A stretch of DNA of 28,551 nucleotides. It comes from an uncultured Eubacterium sp. Lineage in GTDB: Bacteria; Bacillota_A; Clostridia; Lachnospirales; Lachnospiraceae. Position numbers and translations under genes: made by a program. The notes beneath the pieces were generated by a model. The model ran no database searches. It saw only the letters and a program-made list of their open reading frames with translations, and had not been told where the DNA came from. The stretch's first letter is position 1. Each line of letters opens with the position of its first letter. The stretch spans positions 1 to 28,551 of the forward strand of contig CAOKJJ010000053.1 in assembly GCA_948468465.1 (NCBI GenBank), read 5' to 3'. Positions 23,017 to 28,551 of this stretch are shown here, piece after piece.

Positions 23017-23045
23017 TTGACTTCTAAGCATATATATGATAAGAT
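23017..23045 (+). promoter_or_regulatory. Candidate promoter for the HTH gene at 23063
   Basis: TTGACT (23017-23022) and TAAGAT (23040-23045) are 17 bases apart. The start point would leave only a short leader before ATG 23063, so the -10 assignment is tentative. Confidence 0.5.
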
Positions 23046-23062
23046 AAAAAAGGGTGATAATT

Positions 23063-23269
23063 ATGATTACTTACAAACCGCTATGGAAGACGTTGATAGA
23101 TAAAGATATGAAAAAGATGGATCTGGTTGCGGATGGCACTTTAAGCAGGGGCACATTGGCTAAAATGGGGAAAAATGAAAAAGTAAGCCTTGATGTGGTG
23201 GAGCGAATATGCAGGAGGCTGCATTGTAGGGTGGAAGAGGTAATAGTTTATAATGAAGATTTCGAATAA
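23063..23269 (+). CDS. Small XRE-family HTH regulator (HTH_26 type)
   Basis: 68 residues from ATG 23063, with AGGGTGAT upstream; a GTG at 23054 lies inside that ribosome binding site. The whole protein is the HTH: PLWKTLIDKDMKKMDLV, LSRGTLAKMGKNEKVSLDVVERICRRL, and the end HCRVEEVIVY. It is divergent from the amidoligase operon and flanked by the repeats at 22906 and 22997, so it is a good candidate for their repressor. It resembles the HTH protein at 21148 in size and family but not closely in sequence. Confidence 0.88.
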   Translation: MITYKPLWKTLIDKDMKKMDLVADGTLSRGTLAKMGKNEKVSLDVVERICRRLHCRVEEVIVYNEDFE

Positions 23270-23307
23270 GATATCATGGATTGTTTAAGCAGCAGTGTAA
23301 AACGGAG

Positions 23308-23346
23308 GATGTTTTTGAGATTATTCCGTGAGATGTTTTTGAGATT
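23308..23346. repeat. Short direct repeat after the HTH gene
   Basis: GATGTTTTTGAGATT occurs at 23308-23322 and 23332-23346, with a nine-base gap. Significance unknown; it could be a remnant of duplication or a binding-site pair. Confidence 0.5.
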
Positions 23347-23537
23347 GAAAACTTTATAGAAAGGATGGATTAGGTGGGATATGTGTATAAGACGTGAAAT
23401 TTCAACATATTTTTGTATTGTGTGGACATGTAAGCCATCAGGGACGATTGAGTTCGAGTGATGAAATTGTTCCTGCAAAACAATTTTTTGCTGACGGCAG
23501 ATTATAATTTTTGCTGAACGGATACAACTAAAAATAT

Positions 23538-23590
23538 AAGACCCTGGGATAAAAGAGCTTCTTCCTCTTTTCTTCCGGGGTCTTTTCTTT
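23538..23590 (+). terminator. Long hairpin with T-run (terminator-like)
   Basis: AAGACCCTGG (23538-23547) pairs with CCGGGGTCTT (23575-23584) with one G-T pair, and an inner stem AAAAGAG/CTCTTTT stacks inside it. A T-rich tract follows. Probably ends the transcript of the HTH gene. Confidence 0.6.
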
Positions 23591-23642
23591 TTTCAATGCT
23601 GCCATCCACCACAGAACTGCTGCCAGTAAAATTCTCATCCCC

Positions 23643-23855
23643 TTCTTCTTTCCAATTCACCTCAGACCCTTGAAAACACTGGGTTTCCAGCACTTTCTTG
23701 AAAAAGAATGGGAAAGAGGAGGGGAGAAAAAGATTCATTTTCTTCATCTGTATTGCCTTTTAATAATTGCATCTTTAGCTTTCTTCTTCTTTCCGGTTTC
23801 TTTCTCATACCCTTGAAAATACTGGGGGTGCAGTGTTTTTAGTTGAAAAAGGTGG
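23643..23855. repeat. Imperfect duplication of about 70 bases
   Basis: 23643-23712 and 23784-23855 share TTCTTCTTTCC, then ACCCTTGAAAA, ACTGGG and TTGAAAAAG in the same order and near-equal spacing. Similarity trails on into purine-rich sequence after each copy. Possibly a decayed mobile or structured element; no coding content. Confidence 0.5.
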
Positions 23856-24185
23856 AAGTAAGAGGAATGAAAAAGGAGAAAAAGAGGATGCAGCAGTTGT
23901 GTAAAAAAGTGTGTAATAAAAAGAGGAATGCTTATAAAGCCAGTATTTACAAGGGTTTTGGAGGATGGTTTCATGGCCAAATAGGACATGAAACTAAGGA
24001 GAAAGGGAGCAGTATAGTTGGTTTTGGAGAGGGGAAAAGGGAGAGAAAGAGGAGAGGAAGAGGAGGATAAAGACATAGAATTATGGATGCATTTTATAGG
24101 TTATGGCGGAGGGGCGAGCAAAAAATAAAATCTGCATAGAGCGAAAAGAAGTTCTGCAGTAACATAGTATTTTTGCAAAATCCTG

Positions 24186-24327
24186 TTTTTGGCGAAATAT
24201 GATACTCTAAATTGGCTATAAAGTGCCAAAAATCGGGGAATATATGTCAAAACAGGGTTTGGTTCGCCAAAAACATCATTCCAAATGCCAAAAATTATGT
24301 TTTTGGCGGATTTCAAAAATTTTTGGC
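24186..24327. repeat. Cluster of six TTTTTGGC motifs on both strands
   Basis: TTTTTGGC occurs at 24186, 24300 and 24320, and its complement GCCAAAAA at 24225, 24266 and 24287: six copies in 142 bases. The copies at 24185-24196 and 24263-24274 form a perfect twelve-base inverted repeat (GTTTTTGGCGAA); those at 24287 and 24300 form an eight-base hairpin with a five-base loop. The arrangement resembles a multi-site binding region or structured RNA upstream of the Gabija genes. Confidence 0.65.
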
Positions 24328-24517
24328 GGATCATTTTAAGGAAAGGATGGTAGCGGGTGAAGAAAACAAAATCGCAACTGTAGCTTGATTTTTGGTTTAA
24401 TGGATATTAAAATACAGGTAAATGGTTAAATTATAGTGTAGTTGTACTTTATGAAGGTTATAGAGCGATTTTTGGATTGTTAAATCTATTGCATTTAAAG
24501 GACGAAAATCATAAGAG

Positions 24518-24534
24518 AAGCCTTGAGGCTTTTT
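24518..24534 (+). terminator. Weak hairpin-T terminator candidate before gajA
   Basis: AAGCC, loop TTGA, GGCTT, then a short T-run. A short stem, so tentative. It would insulate gajA from upstream transcription. Confidence 0.4.
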
Positions 24535-24676
24535 CGGCAACTTGAGGTTTTTGTTTGTTATTATTGATCAAAAATATTTGTGGCTTTTTTAGGTGTTTAA
24601 AAATATATAATAGGGAAGAGTAAAAAGAGATTGTTTTAGAGATTTTGATAAATTAAATAATTGATAGAGGTGCATT

Positions 24677-26503
24677 GTGTATATTAGTAAAGTTGTTATT
24701 AAAAATTTTAGAAATTTTAAAGAATTTGAAATAGAATTGAAAGCATTTACAATTATTATTGGGGAAAATAATATTGGAAAAAGTAATTTATTAGAAGCAA
24801 TATCATTGGTTCTATCTAATGATATACTGGCATATAAGAAGAGACGATTAGAAATTGAGGATATTAATTTTGATGCGATATCTGAATTTAAAAGAAATAT
24901 TATTGAAAAAGAAATAGATGATATTGTTTTTCCAGAAGTAAGAATTGACTTGTATGTTAAAGAACCTAATTGGGATCAAGAGACAGTAATTGATAACTGG
25001 TGGTATGATTTTGAAAACAAAATAGCAAGGTTTAGTTATCTGTTTTCTTATAGATCGAAAAGGAGAAAACAATTTTTACTGAAGCAAAAGGAAAATATTA
25101 ATGGCAGAAATGGAACTGAAGCTATTGAATACATAGATTTTCCGATTGAAAGCTATGAATTTGAACTTATTGGAGGAGTAAGTGATTCAAAGGTAGATGG
25201 TTACTATCTAAAAATGTTAAAAATGGATTATTTGGATGCATTAAGAGATGCCAAAAGAGAATTGAACTCTAATAGTGATAAAAAATTATTATATAGAATT
25301 CTGAGTGATAGAAAAGAAGAACAATTTGAAGAAATAAAAAGTTTGATAATTGAATTAGATAAAGCAGTGAAAAGTGATAAGAATGTGTTGGAAATATTGC
25401 GGAAAGATATAGGAGATTATCTGGATAAAATATCGTTGGAAACTGAAACGAGTAATAATAATGTGGATTTTATGTTTAGTTCCATCGAGCTTTCAGAGGT
25501 GTTAAAAAAGATTGGCATTCAATACGGGGGTGATGCAATCAGTATTGACAGGAATGGATTGGGAAGAAATAACTTATTATATATTGCAGTTGTAATGGCA
25601 CATTTGTATGAAAAGGAAAACGAATATTTTCGCCTAGTTGCTTTAGAAGAACCTGAAGCTCATATTAATCCAATATTACAAAGACATTTATCTATTAATA
25701 TTAAGGGAGAGGAAGATGACAAACAGCAAATAATAATAACAACACATTCAACACATATTGCAAGTTATTTGGACTTGCTGAATACAGTTGTTTTGTTTAA
25801 GGACGGAAAAGAAATTAAGAATCATTATTTATTATCTGGATTTAATGAAAAAAAGGCTGCTGATAAAAGAACAATACGGTATTTACAGAAATGGTTAAAT
25901 GCCACCAATTCTACAATGTTTTTTTCACGAAAAGTGATTTTTGTAGAGGGAATAGCAGAAGAAATCCTGATTCCTATTTTTTATCAATGGAAATACGGAA
26001 CAAGTTTAGATAAAATTAATTGCCAGGTAGTAAATGTAAATGGTGTCTCATTTAGCCATTTCCTTGATATAGTGAAAAATGGTTATTTTGTAAAATCGGC
26101 AGTGTTAACAGATAGTGACTGCAAAAAGAAAACAGAGGCACGGGCAAATGAATTGAAGAAGAAATATAATTCAGACATTATAGGAGTATTTGTAACAGAA
26201 AAGACCGATACTTTTGAAAAAGAACTCTTTGAAACAAATAAAAGTAAAAAAGCCAATCGATCATTTCTTGCTGATATATTGGGGAAAGTCAGACCAAATA
26301 AGTGTAATGATGCATTTAAAGAAAAATGTAACAACGGATTTGACATAGATGAATTGTTTGAATGTGTAGAGGAATACAAGTCAGAATTCGCATTTGAATT
26401 AGCAGAAGAAATGGAAAAAACACTTAAGAAGTCTTCTGTGAAAAAAGCAATTGTTATTCCTAAATATATTTTGGATGCTTTTAAATTTATAAGTGGAGAA
26501 TAG
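24677..26503 (+). CDS. gajA: Gabija nuclease GajA (OLD-family ATPase with TOPRIM domain)
   Basis: 608 residues from GTG 24677 (AGAGGTG six bases upstream); TATAAT at 24606-24611 may be its -10 box. N-terminal ATPase: Walker A GENNIGKS (29-36), Walker B-like VALEEPEAH (E324/E325), switch TTHSTH (about 357-362). C-terminal TOPRIM: FVEGIAEE with E424, LTDSD with D479 and D481, then VTEKTDTFE (506-514). GajA assembles as a tetramer with GajB, is held inactive by nucleotide, and nicks DNA when nucleotides are depleted during phage infection. Length is close to the reference protein (about 580). Strongly AT-rich compared with the phage genes. Assignment rests on domain order plus the gajB partner. 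Confidence 0.9.
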   Translation: MYISKVVIKNFRNFKEFEIELKAFTIIIGENNIGKSNLLEAISLVLSNDILAYKKRRLEIEDINFDAISEFKRNIIEKEIDDIVFPEVRIDLYVKEPNWDQETVIDNWWYDFENKIARFSYLFSYRSKRRKQFLLKQKENINGRNGTEAIEYIDFPIESYEFELIGGVSDSKVDGYYLKMLKMDYLDALRDAKRELNSNSDKKLLYRILSDRKEEQFEEIKSLIIELDKAVKSDKNVLEILRKDIGDYLDKISLETETSNNNVDFMFSSIELSEVLKKIGIQYGGDAISIDRNGLGRNNLLYIAVVMAHLYEKENEYFRLVALEEPEAHINPILQRHLSINIKGEEDDKQQIIITTHSTHIASYLDLLNTVVLFKDGKEIKNHYLLSGFNEKKAADKRTIRYLQKWLNATNSTMFFSRKVIFVEGIAEEILIPIFYQWKYGTSLDKINCQVVNVNGVSFSHFLDIVKNGYFVKSAVLTDSDCKKKTEARANELKKKYNSDIIGVFVTEKTDTFEKELFETNKSKKANRSFLADILGKVRPNKCNDAFKEKCNNGFDIDELFECVEEYKSEFAFELAEEMEKTLKKSSVKKAIVIPKYILDAFKFISGE

Positions 26504-26506
26504 TAT

Positions 26507-28054
26507 ATGATTTTAACTTTGGCAGGTCCAGGTTCTGGTAAAACGACGGATATGGTGGAACAAATAATAAGTAATATTGAATTGTTGGATGCTAATCGAG
26601 AAATGGCAATCATTACATATACAAATGCTTCTGTAGATGATATAAAAAAGAAGTTAATGAGAGAAGTAATTGTTCCGCCCAATGTATTTATAGGTACTAT
26701 TCATAGTTTTTTGATTCGCTATTTCATAAAACCTTATGCCGAATATATTGGATACAAAGCCAACCCGATTGTAGTTGTAGATAGATTTAGTAATGTGGGT
26801 TTAGAATGGGTAGAAGAATGGGTTAAAAGAAAAAATCCTGATAGCACTAAAAAGGAACAAAAAAACAAAGAAAATGGAATAATTTTAAAACGAAGAAATA
26901 AGGCACTACAAGCCGCTGCGAAAAAAGGTGTTTATACTTATGATAGTATTATTGCGATTTCGAGAGAACTATCAAACAAGAAAAATCTTATACAATCTAT
27001 AGGTAATAAGCTGCAATTTCTTTATGTGGATGAATATCAGGATATTAGTAAATATGGGCATAATATTATTTTAAAAATAGAAAAAACGAAATATACAAAA
27101 ATAAGTGTTGTTGGTGATCCAGATCAGTCTATATATAGATTTAGGTATGGCAATTCCCAAATTGGAGAAAAAGCACCTGATGAGAAAAAACAGCCATTAA
27201 GAGAATTAATGGATATGGATGAATCAACGTGCAAAAAGAGATATTTATTGGTAAATCATAGATCTTCAGAAGAGATTGTAAGATTTATAAATCAGTATTC
27301 AACTTTGCAAAACCAGAAAGTAGAAAAAGGGAAGATATGTAAGATACAATTTGTTTCTACAAACGATGTAGAGGAGATAGTAGAAACATTTGATAAGGTT
27401 TGTGAACTATATCAGTGTAAAACGAGATTAATAGTTGCAAAAAACAATGATACATTAGAGAAGTTTTGTGATACAATTTTTGAAGGTGCAATAGCAGAAA
27501 ATAAGAAAATGGAGGATTCCAAAAGTATTCAAGATTTTATTATCTCTTCAACAGGTTTGAATTATAATGAATTCATGGACAAATACGATTTTTCGCCATT
27601 TGAACTTAAAAAAATAGCTGTAGGGACTAGAAAAATATTAATAAAATATCCTCAAAAGGATATTTTGAAAATAACTTCTGCTTTGAGTAAAAAGTTATAT
27701 GGAAAAAAGATAGCTTTTTGTAATTCTGCCTATTTTGATGATAAAGGAAAAATCCAAGAATATAATTTTTCTGCTGAAAGCGATGAGGGAATACTTGGCA
27801 ATGAGGATATAAAGATATTAACTATACATAAGTCTAAAGGTTTAGAAGCAGATGGGGTACTTGTGATAGCTGAAAATCGAAAACAATTTTTCAAATGGCT
27901 GAATATGCACAGTTATGATTTGAAAAACGAAAAGGATGAAGAATATCGTTTGGGGTATGTGGCATATAGTAGGGCAAAGAGAATGTTGGCACTTGCTTGT
28001 TTGGAAAAAATTGATTTCTCAGAAATGAATGAAGATATTTTTGATAAGGTATGA
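26507..28054 (+). CDS. gajB: Gabija helicase-like GajB (UvrD/PcrA superfamily 1)
   Basis: 515 residues, ATG three bases after the gajA stop, so co-translated. SF1A motifs in order: Walker A AGPGSGKT (6-13), motif Ia ITYTNASVDD, TIHSFLIRY, motif II DEYQD (175-179), motif III GDPDQSIYRFR (about 203), motif IV VNHRSSEE, motif V TIHKSKGLEADGV, and motif VI VAYSRAKR (485-492). GajB senses DNA ends and hydrolyses nucleotides, relieving inhibition of GajA. Length near the reference (about 494). The AT-rich composition matches gajA. All catalytic motifs are intact, so the system appears functional. Confidence 0.9.
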   Translation: MILTLAGPGSGKTTDMVEQIISNIELLDANREMAIITYTNASVDDIKKKLMREVIVPPNVFIGTIHSFLIRYFIKPYAEYIGYKANPIVVVDRFSNVGLEWVEEWVKRKNPDSTKKEQKNKENGIILKRRNKALQAAAKKGVYTYDSIIAISRELSNKKNLIQSIGNKLQFLYVDEYQDISKYGHNIILKIEKTKYTKISVVGDPDQSIYRFRYGNSQIGEKAPDEKKQPLRELMDMDESTCKKRYLLVNHRSSEEIVRFINQYSTLQNQKVEKGKICKIQFVSTNDVEEIVETFDKVCELYQCKTRLIVAKNNDTLEKFCDTIFEGAIAENKKMEDSKSIQDFIISSTGLNYNEFMDKYDFSPFELKKIAVGTRKILIKYPQKDILKITSALSKKLYGKKIAFCNSAYFDDKGKIQEYNFSAESDEGILGNEDIKILTIHKSKGLEADGVLVIAENRKQFFKWLNMHSYDLKNEKDEEYRLGYVAYSRAKRMLALACLEKIDFSEMNEDIFDKV

Positions 28055-28152
28055 AATAACCATAAAAGGTGCAATAAAACATTTTGTGGGCAAATATACT
28101 GAAATATATATTATACTGACAAACGCTAAACTTTGCCAAACAACGCCGACTC

Positions 28153-28299
28153 ATGAGAGTCGTTATCGTGAATCATATGGCAAACTTTATTGCTCGTGAG
28201 TATAAGTGTAGCTTAGAGATGGAGTTCCACGCAAAAAAAATGAAAAGTATAAAAAGACTTTGTAGCTGTTTTGGCAGTTTCAAGGTAAGCGTCAAATAA
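28153..28299 (+). CDS. Possible 48-residue small protein
   Basis: ATG at 28153 opens a frame of 48 codons to TAA (MRVVIVNHMANFIAREY, then EFHAKKMKSIKRLCSCFG). A weak promoter-like pair (TTGTGG and TATATT 17 bases apart, near 28085-28113) lies upstream, but no clear ribosome binding site, and the ATG sits in the loop of a CGACTC/GAGTCG hairpin (28147-28162). It may be a real short gene or a fragment of one. Family not recognised. Confidence 0.25.
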   Translation: MRVVIVNHMANFIAREYKCSLEMEFHAKKMKSIKRLCSCFGSFKVSVK

Positions 28300-28342
28300 G
28301 AACGTGTAGTGAAATATTTGTCATTCTCCTGTAAACTCAGGG

Positions 28343-28376
28343 TTAGAGTTTTTAGAGTTCACTCCAAAAACTCTAA
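28343..28376 (+). promoter_or_regulatory. Hairpin in the IS66 leader
   Basis: TTAGAGTTTTT (28343-28353) and AAAAACTCTAA (28366-28376) form a perfect eleven-base stem with a twelve-base loop, just upstream of the tnpA ribosome binding site. It may limit read-through into the transposition genes or serve as a transposase-binding site. Confidence 0.55.
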
Positions 28377-28398
28377 ATTCAAATAAAGGAGAATACCT

Positions 28399-28551
28399 AT
28401 GGACATTTCCACTTTAACTCCGGATAAACAGGTAAAACTTCAGTACTGGCTGGATGTGATCCGGCAATGCAGAGCCTCCGGCCTGACAAACCAGGCATGG
28501 TGCGAACAGCATGATATCTCTTTAAAAAGCTATTATTACTGGATCGCAAAG
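28399..28551 (+). CDS. tnpA: IS66-family accessory protein TnpA, N-terminal part (truncated by window edge)
   Basis: 51 codons are visible from ATG 28399 (AAGGAG seven bases upstream). The sequence, with VKLQYWLDVIRQCRASGLTNQ (in two parts), AWCEQHDISLKSYYYW, is the HTH-like start of IS66 orf1 proteins, which are needed with TnpB and the TnpC transposase for transposition. The rest lies beyond the window. Confidence 0.88.
   Translation, partial: MDISTLTPDKQVKLQYWLDVIRQCRASGLTNQAWCEQHDISLKSYYYWIAK

Larger units (their letters stand above)
23270..24676. other. 1.4 kb without a convincing gene, between phage and Gabija
   Basis: No open frame here has both a start signal and protein-like composition. 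The region changes from phage-like to AT-rich composition. It holds a short direct repeat, a terminator-like hairpin, an imperfect duplication, long purine/pyrimidine-biased tracts and a motif cluster (separate entries). It could hide the right prophage end, but no attachment core can be named without the left end. Confidence 0.6.
28331..28551 (+). mobile_element. Left end of an IS66-family insertion sequence (continues past window)
   Basis: GTAAACTCAGGG at 28331 fits the GTAA start of IS66 terminal repeats, followed by a 68-base leader and the first transposase-operon gene. The eight bases before it (28323-28330) would be one copy of the target duplication. The right end is outside the window, so the boundary is a proposal. 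Confidence 0.65.

Noticed and set aside
23843..24070. 75-codon rightward open frame, and its 110-codon antisense counterpart at 23744-24076
   Set aside because: Both come from a purine-biased tract, giving Lys/Arg/Gly-rich or Ser/Leu/Phe-rich low-complexity peptides without start signals.
24186..24327. CRISPR-like array
   Set aside because: Repeats are only 8 bases, irregularly spaced and on both strands; no leader or cas genes nearby.
24101..24334. Leftward 77-codon open frame across the motif cluster
   Set aside because: No start signal on that strand and it spans the repeated motifs; considered chance.

Overview
The window looks like part of a temperate myophage (contractile tail) integrated in a Gram-positive Firmicutes chromosome, most likely a gut Clostridia/Lachnospiraceae-type host. 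The evidence is the strong AGGAGG ribosome binding sites, a tail gene order matching Bacillus PBSX/skin (xkdI to xkdX, then xhlA, holin, amidase), and protein families typical of such prophages. No integrase, attachment site, capsid or terminase gene is visible, so both prophage boundaries are undetermined.

Layout. 1-2.1 kb: neck and tail-completion genes. 2.1-4.1 kb: sheath and tube, followed by a terminator. 4.2-9.6 kb: tail assembly chaperone with a -1 frameshift extension, then a tape measure gene interrupted by one in-frame amber codon. 9.6-15.4 kb: LysM baseplate protein, hub, spike-like, gp25-like, J-like, I-like and fibre genes. 15.4-18.4 kb: a complete diversity-generating retroelement (DGR), consisting of a fibre/adhesin target gene with a variable region (VR), a hairpin just after the VR, an Avd accessory gene, a template repeat (TR) and a DGR-type reverse transcriptase. 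VR and TR align over 117 bp without gaps and differ at 12 positions, every one an adenine in TR. 18.4-21.0 kb: small post-fibre genes (including an XkdX homologue) and the lysis cassette (XhlA-like protein, small holin-like protein, amidase endolysin).

21.0-23.3 kb is an accessory block with its own promoters, operators and terminators: two small HTH regulators flank a leftward pair encoding an amidoligase and an AIG2-type gamma-glutamyl cyclotransferase. 23.3-24.7 kb has no convincing gene, but holds terminators, an imperfect duplication and a cluster of six TTTTTGGC motifs. 24.7-28.1 kb is markedly AT-rich and encodes a two-gene Gabija anti-phage system (GajA OLD-type ATPase/TOPRIM nuclease, GajB UvrD-like helicase). 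The window ends inside the left end of an IS66-family insertion sequence.

Together the structural genes build a contractile tail whose tip protein is diversified by the DGR, which would let the phage change receptor specificity. The accessory block and the Gabija operon look like cargo: the first a possible peptide-amide modification module, the second host defence. The points most worth a second look are the adenine-specific VR/TR pattern, the A AAA AAC frameshift site, the amber codon in the tape measure gene, the amidoligase/cyclotransferase cassette with its palindromic operators, the His-x-His cluster in a spike-like protein, and the motif array upstream of Gabija.
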